This document shows positions 26,607-35,559 of a stretch of DNA of 64,000 nt, one piece after another. Origin of the DNA: Calothrix sp. NIES-4105 (GTDB lineage Bacteria > Cyanobacteriota > Cyanobacteriia > Cyanobacteriales > Nostocaceae). A program made the translations under genes and the position numbers. The stretch spans positions 1 to 64,000 of the forward strand of contig NZ_AP018293.1 in the NCBI RefSeq assembly GCF_002368415.1. Direction: 5' to 3'. The notes below the pieces were generated by a model, which ran no database searches, was not told where the DNA came from, and saw only the letters and a program-made list of their open reading frames with translations. Within the stretch, counting starts at the first letter, position 1. Each line of letters starts with the position of its first letter.

Positions 26607-26649
26607 GATAGAGTCGATGCCCGGTATTATCCGGGGCACCTCTCTGTTC

Positions 26650-26683
26650 GATCCGGACGTGTAACTTTCGCTACATCCGGCTC
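26650..26683 (-). ncRNA. Group II intron A domain V
   Basis: 34-nt hairpin starting GAGCCGGATGTA and ending TCCGGATC around a GAAA-type loop region, followed by the domain VI helix GCCCCGG-ATAATA-CCGGGC. This is the catalytic core of the intron. Confidence 0.8.
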
Positions 26684-26692
26684 TCGATATTC

Positions 26693-27697
26693 TCAAGGGA
26701 TAACCCTATTGCCCATGTGTATGTAATCGTGACAAGATTCATGAATGACCACAAGATTGACTTTCTTCCAGTTATTATGGTTTCCATCAATGTGGTGCAG
26801 ATGAACGTGTTCATCATTCATAAATTTCATACCGCAATGAACACATGTATGGTTTTGTTTTTTTAGTAATCTAGCTTTTTCGCCATCATACATCTTACTG
26901 TTTCTTTCACTCCAGTAGCACACGTCGCCATCGAAAGGAGATTTATTTCCTTTTACTTTAACGTATCCTGCTAGAGAGTAAGGTACAGTCGGAAAGGCTT
27001 TTTTTATTAGTTCTAGGGTAGAGTATCTTGTTTGTTTCTTCTCTTTATTGAATACCTTGAATGCTCTGTGACTCATGAACCATAAAGAGAATTTTGTTCC
27101 TGACATATCACAAAATTTGTGATAGTTTCTCCACCCTCTTACTATTGGGGCAAGCTTTTCCGCTTTTTCCTTAGCACCATAATTGGAGCAGTTTACAATG
27201 GATTTTACTTTTTCTCGGAACTTTTTAAAGTTTTCTTCTGACGGAACGCAGTGATACTTCCCGTTTGATTTGACTTTAAAATTCCACCCTAGGAAATCAA
27301 ATCCGTCTGTCGTGCGTGTTACTTTTGTCTTTTTCTCACTTATTTTCATTCCTCTTTTTGCTAGAAATTCGTTAATTTGTTCAAGTATTTCTTCTGCTTT
27401 ATCTTGGGGTCTTAGGAAGATTACCATATCATCCGCATATCTTATGCTGGGGTATATGATATCTTTTTCTTTGGTTTTTTTCGTAATTCCACAATCATCT
27501 TTATGATGCCTGTGAATACTTTCAATTCCATTTAGTGCTATGTTTGCTAGTAATGGACTTACCACTCCCCCTTGACATGTTCCTTGTTCTGGAAATTCTG
27601 GATTTGTTCCTGCTTTTAGGCATCTGAATATGCCGATTTTGAGATTCTTAGGAGCTATCAGATTTTCCATAATTGAGGAATGAGAAATTCTATCGAA
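26693..27697 (-). CDS. Maturase A, segment 3 (RT catalytic, X and HNH domains)
   Basis: 334 residues beginning FDRISHSSIMENLIAP. It holds QGGVVSPLLANIALNGIE (RT4), the catalytic SIRYADDMVIFL (RT5), GFDFLGW (RT7), the X/maturase domain, and an HNH endonuclease at the end (CVHCGMKF, HLHHIDGNHNN, CHDYIH). An ATG at 27670 exists but the true frame comes from the spliced segments. The three segments total 583 codons, the normal size for HNH-type intron proteins. Confidence 0.85.
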   Translation of the reverse strand, partial: FDRISHSSIMENLIAPKNLKIGIFRCLKAGTNPEFPEQGTCQGGVVSPLLANIALNGIESIHRHHKDDCGITKKTKEKDIIYPSIRYADDMVIFLRPQDKAEEILEQINEFLAKRGMKISEKKTKVTRTTDGFDFLGWNFKVKSNGKYHCVPSEENFKKFREKVKSIVNCSNYGAKEKAEKLAPIVRGWRNYHKFCDMSGTKFSLWFMSHRAFKVFNKEKKQTRYSTLELIKKAFPTVPYSLAGYVKVKGNKSPFDGDVCYWSERNSKMYDGEKARLLKKQNHTCVHCGMKFMNDEHVHLHHIDGNHNNWKKVNLVVIHESCHDYIHMGNRVIP

Positions 27698-27758
27698 AGT
27701 GGGTAGCTAGCTAACGAGGTTTCCGTTTATTTGGTTCCTTTTCTAACTAGCCCCCTCC

Positions 27759-27792
27759 GAACCGTGCTTACAAGTTTCCAGGTACACGGCTC
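27759..27792 (-). ncRNA. Group II intron C domain V
   Basis: 34-nt hairpin GAGCCGTGTACC-TGGAAACT...GCACGGTTC with GAAA tetraloop, followed by domain VI with a bulged adenosine (GGG/ACCC). Confidence 0.8.
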
Positions 27793-27806
27793 TCCAGTAT
27801 TCTTAT

Positions 27807-29591
27807 TTACGGAACTCGTTTACCTGTTGGTTTACCTGCATGTATTGCGTCGTGGCATTGAGAGCAGACCATGAGAGTTTTCCTTTTACGTGCGGACATA
27901 ATTTGCATCCATTGCGGTAAATCCTTTCTACCCTTAATTTTGAGGTCTTTAAGGGCGCGAATATGGTGAACTTCAATGTTGCCTTTTGCCCCACAGATTT
28001 CACATTCATCCGCGAGAAGCCGCTTGATTAATTCATTTCTAGGTGCGGGTTTTCTTTGTGTTGATAAGTCTTCTATGGTTGCTTTTAGGTTACGTTTTAA
28101 TTGTATTCCTCCGAAGCGAGCTACCAAGGGTTTCTTTCCCTCAACTGGGACGGTTATTTCAACACACTTTCTTAAACCTTGTGGAAGTTTTACCGTCTTA
28201 ATATAACGAGCGCAAATTTTATTCACGCTTGTCTTATGTTTACAGGCAAGGGTTTTCATCAATGAGGTTGACATAACCCATTGTAGTTTTCGGAGCCATG
28301 CAATATTTTGAGCAAGGCTATAGAATTGTACGTACCCTCTAAACTCTGATTGAAAAATGTTGATGATAGAAAAATCATCATCATTTATTAATTCAGGACG
28401 ATGAATGGGTTTACCATTCCTCATATATAAGGTACACTTTTCTTCTATAACTTTGGCTGGTATTCTTAGTGCAACAATTCCGTTAATTGAGCGTTTACCA
28501 TTGGTATGCTTATCATCGGAATATTGGACTAATATTTCGTACCCCAAAAATTTTGCTGCTTCATTCCTAGCGTTAGTAATTAAGGTCTTTTCTGGCGACA
28601 ATTCCAACTGAAGTTTTTCGGCTAGAAATATCTTGACTTTTTCCTTAATTGCTTCTGCTTCAGTGAATGAACCAATAAAACCAAGTAGAAAATCATCAGC
28701 ATAACGGACGTAATTTAGCCTTCTGTATTCCGGGTCGCGAACGTCTTTGGATGGCATGTGCTGGTATTTAATTTCCAGTTGACGCGCTTTCTCAAATTGT
28801 CCGTTTTTCCTGTAGTACCAGGCTAGTTTTACAAGTTTTGAGTACTCTGGATTTTCTGCCCGACATTTGCCGCGTGTATACTCTGGGATGAGTATCTGCT
28901 CGATAAATTTATCTAATTTATCAAGATAGATATTTGCGAGTATGGGTGATAAAATCGAGCCTTGCGGCGTTCCGCTAAGGGTAGAAAAATATTTCCATTG
29001 CTCGCAGTAACCTGCTTTAAGCAAGTTTTCAATTAATCTTAGGAAGCGGTTATCTTGAATTTTCTCGCGTAGGATTGACATTAAGATTTTATGGTCTATA
29101 TTGTCAAAACACCCACGAATATCTCCTTCGATAAACCATTTAGTTCCTTGCCAAGTGCGGTCTATTATTGTTAATGCCGTGTGGCATCCGCGCTTGGGTC
29201 TAAAACCGTGACTGCTGTTAGAAAATTGGGGTTCGTAATACGCTTCTAATATTAAACGTATTACTTCCTGAACCAATTTATCATTCCAAGTAGGAATACC
29301 TAAAGGTCGGGTTTTCCCATTTTTCTTAGGGATATTAATTCGTCGTACTGGTGTCCATTGAAAACGTTCATAGCGAATATCCTCTATGAGGTCTTCAATC
29401 TTTTTAATGGACATCCCATCAACAGTCTCTGATGTAACTCCTTGCGTCATTGCCCCATCATTTTTGTAGATACGACTATACGCGAGAAGGTACAGGTTAG
29501 GGTTGAAAAGTTGCCTGTAGATATCATCCAGAGGTAAACCACGATAACCTCTGTCTCGAATTACACTTAAAACCGTTTCGGCGTTTCGCAT
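27807..29591 (-). CDS. Maturase C (group II intron reverse transcriptase with HNH)
   Basis: 594 residues from ATG 29591 (MRNAETVLSVI...), which has GAGAGG upstream; the frame also opens earlier at 29714 but that part is intron sequence. RT motifs: SYGF-equivalent SHGFRPKRGCHTAL, GDIRGCFDNIDH, GTPQGSILSPILANIYLDKL, VRYADDFLLGF, AAKFLGYE. The C-terminus carries an HNH domain (CEICGAKGNIEVHHIRAL and CSQCHDAIHAG). It belongs to a different lineage from maturases A and B, with the YRGLPLDDIYRQLFNPNLY start typical of another class of intron proteins. Confidence 0.87.
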   Translation of the reverse strand: MRNAETVLSVIRDRGYRGLPLDDIYRQLFNPNLYLLAYSRIYKNDGAMTQGVTSETVDGMSIKKIEDLIEDIRYERFQWTPVRRINIPKKNGKTRPLGIPTWNDKLVQEVIRLILEAYYEPQFSNSSHGFRPKRGCHTALTIIDRTWQGTKWFIEGDIRGCFDNIDHKILMSILREKIQDNRFLRLIENLLKAGYCEQWKYFSTLSGTPQGSILSPILANIYLDKLDKFIEQILIPEYTRGKCRAENPEYSKLVKLAWYYRKNGQFEKARQLEIKYQHMPSKDVRDPEYRRLNYVRYADDFLLGFIGSFTEAEAIKEKVKIFLAEKLQLELSPEKTLITNARNEAAKFLGYEILVQYSDDKHTNGKRSINGIVALRIPAKVIEEKCTLYMRNGKPIHRPELINDDDFSIINIFQSEFRGYVQFYSLAQNIAWLRKLQWVMSTSLMKTLACKHKTSVNKICARYIKTVKLPQGLRKCVEITVPVEGKKPLVARFGGIQLKRNLKATIEDLSTQRKPAPRNELIKRLLADECEICGAKGNIEVHHIRALKDLKIKGRKDLPQWMQIMSARKRKTLMVCSQCHDAIHAGKPTGKRVP

Positions 29592-30102
29592 CTCGCGTAC
29601 CTCTCGATACAAGTGTTTTGGAATACCTGTTCCCCTTCGCCATGTGGGCGGCTTTCCCGTCCTCGGACTACTATGGGAACTCTGTAACCATAGGGGTCGC
29701 CCCCCGTAGGTCATCCCGCGCTTTATTAACTTGGTACGTATCAGTGTGATTTAGGTGTCCCATTCATTCCTTAAGCCATCTCATCGGTGGCTGACTTCGT
29801 TTGAAGGAGTTGTATAGTTCAAATGCTTAAAACTACACACAAACGATTATTCCTTTTAGGCGTTGTAGGAATAGGCAATCGAGTATACCGTCAGAATTGG
29901 GCTTCAAGTAGTTTAACTTTCACCGTGTCACACAGGTCTTGCCGAACAATAGTTTTAACGCCTTCTCTCTATTCCCGGCTTTACCAACATGCTGTTGTCC
30001 CCTTTGTCTTTCGACTCCAGGTTAGTTGGTTGACCTAGAGACTATCTCCTTATTCTCTCCCAACTTTGGGTTGGGGATACCGTATTAACTGTCACGGCGC
30101 AC

Positions 30103-30201
30103 GCACTTCTCTATATCGAGTTCTATAACCCGTTTAGATATTCCATTTGCGCTAGCTTTCATGTTTTGTGCAACCTGCTGTTGGGCATCGTGTGCCGAAC
30201 G
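30103..30201 (-). CDS. Maturase A, segment 2 (33-codon mini-exon between introns B and C)
   Basis: 99 bp encoding RSAHDAQQQVAQNM...RVIELDIEKC. It completes the reverse transcriptase motif GFRPGRSAHDA on one side and the first catalytic Asp region LDIEKCFD on the other. Too short to be noticed without its neighbours. Length divisible by three and both junctions keep the frame. Confidence 0.8.
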
Positions 30202-30241
30202 AGTAAAGTCAGCGACTCCCTCACGAGAGCCACTGCTCTTC

Positions 30242-30276
30242 AAAACCGTGCTTGAACCTTTAGATTCACACGGCTC
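30242..30276 (-). ncRNA. Group II intron B domain V
   Basis: Hairpin GAGCCGTGTGAAT-CTAAAGG...GCACGGTTTT, followed by a domain VI helix (CAGTGGCTC paired with GAGTCGCTG) and a likely branch A seven bases from the end. Confidence 0.8.
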
Positions 30277-30295
30277 CTCAATAATTTGGTGTTTG

Positions 30296-32080
30296 TCACA
30301 CATACCTCATAACCAACATATCCTCCTCCCAAAACCAAGTAAGCTTGGAGGGTGGTTTAGGCTCGGCACTATTACAGCCGGATTTATTGCCAGGACTGCT
30401 ATCTAAAGCCGTCTTTGTGTCGTGGCAGTGCCTGTGTAGAAGTTGCCAATTTTTATATTCATCCTTACCACCTCTCGATTTGGGGATGATATGGTCAATT
30501 TCCATCACATCGTTTTCACGAAAAAACAGACCACAGTGGGCACACTTTCCTTTTTGCCATTTTAAGAGTGAAGCCACCCTAGATGGCATTTCTGGGTTGT
30601 TGCCCATTCTTGTACTCCAGTAAACCAAATTACCGTCGTATGGGGATGATTCGCCTTTGACTTTTATATGACGCACTATTTTAGTGCGCGTATGGTCAAG
30701 TAACCTCAGTGGGTTTTCCCCTGCTTCCTTGGTTGCGAATACCCAATTATCACCATCTATTGAGTGCCAATATTTTTTTGACACCCATGTGCATGATTTT
30801 TTGGGGTGACGGAATTTTGCCCAAGAGACAAGTTTTAGGTACACCAGGTTATCTAAAAATGCATAGATTTCCTTGCTTATGACAGTAGAGTAGTAATTAG
30901 CCCAACCCCGGATAATCGGGTTTAATTGTTTGATGAGCGCCGCTTGCGGTGCTGCTTTATGGGCATCAATTACATGTGCTAAATGGTCATAATGTGCCTT
31001 AACTTTTTCTTGACTTGGGGTGATGATGGTTTTAAAACCGAGTTTTTCTCCTTTGGTATTTTTACCTGTATGGTGTTTCCCTTTAGGAAACTGACGTATA
31101 TTGAAACCAAGGAAATCAAACCCTGGTTTTTGCCCTTCAAATGTTGATAGGGTATGTGTCAGCCTTGTTTTACTAGGTTTTAATTCCAAGCCATAGTCGT
31201 TTAACCATTCTTCTATTATTTCCTGGCATCTGGTAACAACGGTTATGTCTTCGTGGAGAATCACAAAGTCGTCGGCATAGCGAATTAATGTAGCTCCTGG
31301 TTGATAGCCAGAATATTTGCCTTTTTGTTGGATTGTACCCTTGGGAAAGGCTTGTTTAATTCGGTTTTCCATCCCGTGGAGGGCAATATTTGCCAAAAGC
31401 GGTGAAATAGTACCGCCTTGTGGTGTTCCCTCAGATGTTGGAAATAACTGCTTATTATCCATCACCCCCGCTTTTAACCACGCACGTACTTGACGGCGGA
31501 TGGTGGGGGATGTATTTAATTTGTTAAGCAGTGCTGAATGGTTGATTTTGTCGAAACATTTCGATATGTCGGCATCCAACACAAATTTTGGTTTGTATCT
31601 AATGCAGTTAAAAATTGCCTCGATTGCATCATGACATGACCTTCCGGCTCTGAACCCATATGAGTTCGGTTCAAATCGCGCTTCCCATTCTGGTTCTAAG
31701 GCGATAAGGGCAAGCGTTTGCAAGGCGCGGTCTTTCATTGTAGGTATACCTAAAGGTCGTTTTTCATTCTTCCCAGGCTTGGGAATCCATACACGCCTAG
31801 TTGGACTAACCTTAGAACCCAGTTTTAGTTGATTGATTAGAGTTAAACGTTGCTTTGGGGTCAGCGATTTAACGCCATCCACACCTGCCGTCTTTTTTCC
31901 TCTATTATCCTGGGTAACTCTACGAACCGCTAACACTCTTGCTGACCAGGAATTCATCAACGTTTTTTGGAGCCTGCGGTATGCTTTTACATCGCCACGT
32001 TGAGAGGCTCGATAAATTCTCTGTTGCAGCTTATACACCCTACGCTCCAGCTTTCGCCAGTTAATAGAGCGCCATTCCAC
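30296..32080 (-). CDS. Maturase B (group II intron reverse transcriptase with HNH)
   Basis: 594 residues. RT motifs include VTQDNRGKKTAGVDGV, NSYGFRAGRSCHDAIEAI, LDADISKCFDKINH, GTPQGGTISPLLANIALHGM and IRYADDFVILHED; GFDFLGFNIRQFPKG marks RT7; the HNH domain is CAHCGLFFRENDVMEIDHIIP plus LLHRHCHDTK (shown in parts). The frame opens with GTG at 32080. Just upstream, ATG at 32108 gives MSNTSFKTG in another frame; one extra C at about 32081 separates it from VEWRSINWRKLER, so the native start may be frameshifted. Promotes splicing and mobility of intron B. Confidence 0.85.
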   Translation of the reverse strand: MEWRSINWRKLERRVYKLQQRIYRASQRGDVKAYRRLQKTLMNSWSARVLAVRRVTQDNRGKKTAGVDGVKSLTPKQRLTLINQLKLGSKVSPTRRVWIPKPGKNEKRPLGIPTMKDRALQTLALIALEPEWEARFEPNSYGFRAGRSCHDAIEAIFNCIRYKPKFVLDADISKCFDKINHSALLNKLNTSPTIRRQVRAWLKAGVMDNKQLFPTSEGTPQGGTISPLLANIALHGMENRIKQAFPKGTIQQKGKYSGYQPGATLIRYADDFVILHEDITVVTRCQEIIEEWLNDYGLELKPSKTRLTHTLSTFEGQKPGFDFLGFNIRQFPKGKHHTGKNTKGEKLGFKTIITPSQEKVKAHYDHLAHVIDAHKAAPQAALIKQLNPIIRGWANYYSTVISKEIYAFLDNLVYLKLVSWAKFRHPKKSCTWVSKKYWHSIDGDNWVFATKEAGENPLRLLDHTRTKIVRHIKVKGESSPYDGNLVYWSTRMGNNPEMPSRVASLLKWQKGKCAHCGLFFRENDVMEIDHIIPKSRGGKDEYKNWQLLHRHCHDTKTALDSSPGNKSGCNSAEPKPPSKLTWFWEEDMLVMRYV

Positions 32081-32724
32081 GCCCTGTCTTGAAACTCGTA
32101 TTAGACATATTTACTGCTACTGGAAACTTCATCTTCCAAATCATCGTGATTCTGTCTGCATATCCTTACCATTACAGTCAGGCGTTTGCTTCTGAACCAA
32201 TCTTGCCTACTCGTAGTATTGGTTAGCACCTACTCAGCCATAAGGACTGAGAACATACGAGAGGTTACTTCGTTTCTGACAGTCATTGTTAGAGTTTTTA
32301 GAGCGGTACTATCCACCGGGTTTAGAGGAAGTGCTTGTTGGACACCCAGGACCTTGCCAACTCCCCATTATCCCTGCTCTTTTGAGACTCCCAGCGTAAA
32401 CAGCCTTATTGCGCTGGTTATTCATGACGATGGTTCAAACATACCTTCGTATTCCTACTCATGAACTCTTGCTTGATGTATACCAGATTAGGCTTCTAGT
32501 ATTTAACACCTTTCACCCCCGCTTCAAGGATTGATGGCGTGAGGAGCTACCTTGGGGGACACAGTTCGAGACTGCGCTCTGTGTGCTTTCACTCCTGCAC
32601 CTGGAGGATGGGACTTAAGTCAATACTTTCACCCATATGACTATCAAATTGTCAAAGCTACTAAGTAACTTTGTGGGTAGTCCTCCACCCTTTTCAGGGT
32701 TAGTTTATACCCAACGAATCGCAC

Positions 32725-33369
32725 GCCCGGTCTAAAACCGTAGCTGTGTGGCTCAAAAGTAGTTTCAAAGAAAGGTTCCCAAGCGTTTAGAACAACTCCC
32801 TGTTTTACCCTATCAATAATGGTGGGAATTGAGAGCGGTCTAAGTTTGCCTTTTGCCTTGGGAATATATATCCTTTTTGCAGGTAATATATCCTCGGCTT
32901 TATGCGTCATAACTTTGTCAATTAATTTGACTCTTTCATGAGGCGTAATAGCAATAAAGCCATCTATCCCAGCAGTTTTTTTACCTTGATTAACTTGTGT
33001 CACTTTTCTGATAGCAAGAAGTATATTTGAAATACTCCGAAGCATCAGCTTCATCAGGCTTTTGGCTTTACGCAGTTTGCCTAATTGGGTAGCACGAAAA
33101 ATTCTCATCCTCAGTTTCTTTACGTTACGGGTCACGGTCTTCCAATTAATGTCAGCCCATGATTTAATAACGCCTTCTACCGCAATCTTGTTGCCAAGTC
33201 CATTGCTCATAAAAGTGCTTTTACTTCTTACTAATGTTTCATTTTCGTCCAAGACCAGATGAAAGTTTGCCGTATTTTCAACGTTGGGTGATGTTGTTTC
33301 CTCAACCCATATCTCCTTCATTACAAAGGAGCTTTCGCTTTTTTCATCCTCCTTTACCCCCCTTGGCAT
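32725..33369 (-). CDS. Maturase A, segment 1 (N-terminal reverse transcriptase part)
   Basis: Residues 1-215 of the intron A protein. After a charged N-terminal leader it has the RT0-RT2 region: INWKTVTRNVKKLRMRIFRA, VTQVNQGKKTAGIDGF, RIYIPKAKGKLRPLSIPTI and HSYGFRPG, where intron B interrupts it. In the raw sequence the frame runs on into intron B for 26 codons, which would make a truncated protein without splicing. MSNGLGNKIAVEG inside the leader is an alternative start. Confidence 0.8.
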
Positions 33370-34378
33370 CTTTTTGCCTTACGGCATCAATACTTGGGTA
33401 TTAAATACCACAAGACCAATTTGGGCTTACCATGTTTTGTATGTTGGATATGTAATGTGTTGGGTTCCGTCGTTACTCCGGGAGGTGTAATGGCAGTCGG
33501 ATATTACACAGCGTCATAATATCCCAACCTCCTTGCCTTTTGGCTATGGGTGTAGTCAAGTCATATATCGCATGGTGCGATTTTCACCCATATATGTAGG
33601 ATGACGAAGCAGTCACGGTTTGCTATCGCTAACCCAATCACATCTTTCCCTTGCCAACACTTGGTTACCGTGACTTCGGTTAGGTGACTAATCACCGTGT
33701 GGCTTTCGTGGTCTGCATTCCGATATCACCGTTACCAGTTTTATCGTGACCGGGGTCAGTAACCCCTTTTACGTAGGAACCAAGTTACTGCTCCTTGGGG
33801 AGAGTCGGTTCTCCAATCCAATTCGGTATTTCTACCTCATACAACTTCACGTCGCACCGCAGCATCCTACCCGTTTAGAGAGATTTCCGTATCTCGTAAT
33901 ACCTACTAAGAATCGACTTTTCTTAGACTCTCAAAACGTTTTTATTCGTTCCCTTAATCGACTCTTTATCCCTTTAGATGTAGCCACTTTGCCTATCAGA
34001 CCCCTGGTTCTTATAACTATATTGACGATTATGTTATAGGGATTAGCTCTGATAAAGTCGGGGTTTTGTTGTTATGCCCCGCTTACGCGTAAGACACTTT
34101 TTTAGGCTCTGTTTCATCGTGGGGACTCCCCATTAGCACCAGTGTCAGCCCATAACAGCCGTCTGATTGTGCCCTGTTCCCAGCTTCAGCCTGTATAAAC
34201 CGAGTATACTCACTGTGGGCAGGTTGGGAGTTAGCGCGAACCTCGCTAGCAGGGTTTGCACCTGCATCGGATTAAGAGTTCAGTGTATAATCGTGAGATT
34301 ATATTTCACTGCTTGAGTTATACCTCGAATCCTTATTTGCTAAGGATTCTTGCGATTTCACTCAAGAACGAATCGCAC

Positions 34379-34662
34379 CGTCAAGTGCATAGTATTCAAG
34401 GATTATCGCTTCGGGCAATATCTGGAATCCCACGGGAACACCAATCAGTCAGGTTCGCACACTCAAAGCCTTGCTGAATAAGCTTTTTCGCTAATTCTGA
34501 TGGTGAATGGTTCGCACTATTAAATGCTTTCCTTAATGCCATATCACTCACGCCTGCTAGTCTTCCTGTCGCGCGAATACTAGCTTTTCCTCTCCCAGTA
34601 GTATCTACTTCAATTTCCGATTCTATTTGTTCAACAACCGAGGCTATTTCTAAGAGTGCCAT
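34379..34662 (-). pseudogene. 5' exon of the intron-split gene, with a +1 frameshift
   Basis: Starts at ATG 34662 (GGAG 11 bases upstream). The translation MALLEIASVVEQIES continues through GRLAGVSDMALRKAF and LIQQGFECANLTDW to GIPDIAR, then hits a stop at 34396. Dropping one A in CGAAGCG (about 34410) gives AIILEYYALD, which runs straight into the intron boundary and joins in frame with the 3' exon. Exon lengths 284 + 599 = 883 bases, that is 3 x 294 + 1, agreeing with one extra base. The ATG at 34746 is further upstream and less likely. Intron insertion and frameshift are both read directly from the sequence. Confidence 0.65.
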
Positions 34663-34806
34663 AATGATAAATGCTCCGTGAGCTATGTGTTTTGGACTGC
34701 CATGAAAGCGAGGAGGAGCGTATATAATGCGTACACCCGCATTCAATAGTGGTCACTTAGGAATGCGGAGTGAGACTCCTTCATTACGCTGCAAGAAAGC
34801 AAAGAA

Positions 34807-34830
34807 AGAGACGTGCGTCTACACGTCTCT
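34807..34830 (-). terminator. Intrinsic terminator of the gene at 34847-35152
   Basis: Perfect 9-bp arms AGAGACGTG (34807-34815) and CACGTCTCT (34822-34830) with a six-base loop. On the minus strand the stem is followed by TTTCTTTGCTTTCTT. It lies 17 bp after the stop codon of the minus-strand gene. Confidence 0.65.
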
Positions 34831-34846
34831 TGAGTGATGGGAAATC

Positions 34847-35152
34847 TTAAGCAGTTTGTTGCAATTGCGGATTTGAATCAATCGCAATAATCAGCAGGAT
34901 TACTTGGTTGCTGGTGCTGAATCTACCGTTGACGGTGGCATATAAAGGTTGCGCTATCCACTTCCCGTCTAGCGAAGAGTAAAAAGTTCCAAGCAGGCGA
35001 TAACTCTTCCAAACACGGTACAATTTGCCAAAATCTTTATCGTAAACACTGTCTATCTCGTAAGGTGGCGCCAGTTCATTGGATTTTTTGACACAATTGC
35101 ACTGTTCGTCGAATTGCATCGAAAATTGAGGCTCAATCGTTTTTTGAGTCAT
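34847..35152 (-). CDS. Small hypothetical protein
   Basis: About 101 residues from ATG 35152 (a TTG at 35158 with AGGA five bases upstream is an alternative). The sequence has aromatic and basic residues in the middle (GKLYRVWKSYRLLGTFYSSLDGKWIA, in parts) and a hydrophobic strand near the end (VILLIIAID). No signal peptide. I do not recognise a family. It has its own intrinsic terminator and lies upstream of the intron-split gene on the same strand. Confidence 0.55.
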   Translation of the reverse strand: MTQKTIEPQFSMQFDEQCNCVKKSNELAPPYEIDSVYDKDFGKLYRVWKSYRLLGTFYSSLDGKWIAQPLYATVNGRFSTSNQVILLIIAIDSNPQLQQTA

Positions 35153-35322
35153 AATCAATGTATTCCTATGTGTTTAGGGATAAGAGAGGCGCTTCAGATT
35201 GGTAGTCGGGGGCGCCTTCTCTATATCTAACTTTTATACTAGTGTTATATACTATAGTTGTCAACTGGTGTATAGTAAATAAATAGAAAACAAGTCTACA
35301 ATTATGGAGGCGTTATCCATCG

Positions 35323-35559
35323 ATGTTGATGAATGTTGTTAGGCAAATAAAAGCCACGGTTCCAGACCTGTCTCAAAAAATTAAGGAGGCAAGGGAAAAA
35401 GATGGTAGGTCAGTGCAGGTTTTAGCGACACTGGCTGGAATTTCAACGGCTTACTGGTATCAAATTGAGCAAGGAAAAAGGCAGTGGATTTCTGAAGATA
35501 GCCTGCGCGGTATTGAAAAGGCTCTTGGTGTTGATTTAGGGGTGCGTTTCAATGATTAA
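35323..35559 (+). CDS. XRE-family small regulator
   Basis: 78-residue Cro/CI-type helix-turn-helix protein: IKEAREKDGRSVQVLATLAG, STAYWYQIEQGKRQWISEDS and a final LRGIEKALGV helix cover the whole length. GGAGG lies 13 bases upstream of the first ATG (35323); the in-frame ATG at 35329 is also possible. Upstream (about 35236-35279) an AT-rich region contains ACTATA...TATAGT half-sites that could be promoter and operator. No toxin partner is seen next to it. Confidence 0.75.
   Translation: MLMNVVRQIKATVPDLSQKIKEAREKDGRSVQVLATLAGISTAYWYQIEQGKRQWISEDSLRGIEKALGVDLGVRFND

Larger units (their letters stand above)
27698..30102 (-). mobile_element. Inner group II intron C, inserted in maturase A at the EKC/FD motif
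   Basis: Complete intron of about 2.4 kb. It begins GTGCGCCGTGAC after the codons for LDIEKC and ends after domain V (27759-27792) and a domain VI helix with a bulged A, followed by FDRISHSSIM of maturase A. It encodes its own maturase and lies 99 bp from intron B. The 511 bp before its maturase are the 5' ribozyme domains. Confidence 0.85.
30202..32724 (-). mobile_element. Inner group II intron B, inserted in maturase A at the FRPG/RS motif
   Basis: Complete intron of about 2.5 kb. It begins GTGCGATTCGTT right after the codons for YGFRPG of maturase A and ends after domain V (30242-30276) and domain VI (...GCTGACTTTAC). The 644 bp before its maturase gene hold the 5' ribozyme domains. After its 3' end, maturase A resumes with RSAHDAQQQVAQ. 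Its start sequence matches intron A in the first nine bases. Confidence 0.85.
26607..34378 (-). mobile_element. Outer group II intron (A), itself carrying two nested introns
   Basis: The 5' end is GTGCGATTCG at 34378 and the 3' end follows a domain V (26650-26683) and a domain VI hairpin ending ...GACTCTAT. Its open reading frame (maturase A) is in three pieces (32725-33369, 30103-30201, 26693-27697) separated by intron B and intron C. Without them intron A would be about 2.8 kb. The 5' ribozyme part before the maturase is long (about 1 kb). The whole block has no GGCGCC, unlike its surroundings, which suggests recent arrival. Boundaries carry an uncertainty of one base (see findings). Confidence 0.85.

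Noticed and set aside
32644-33369. Short reverse transcriptase frame taken at first as a decayed maturase
   Set aside because: Its missing parts are found at 30103-30201 and 26693-27697, so it is the first segment of an intron-split maturase; its last 26 codons are intron B sequence.
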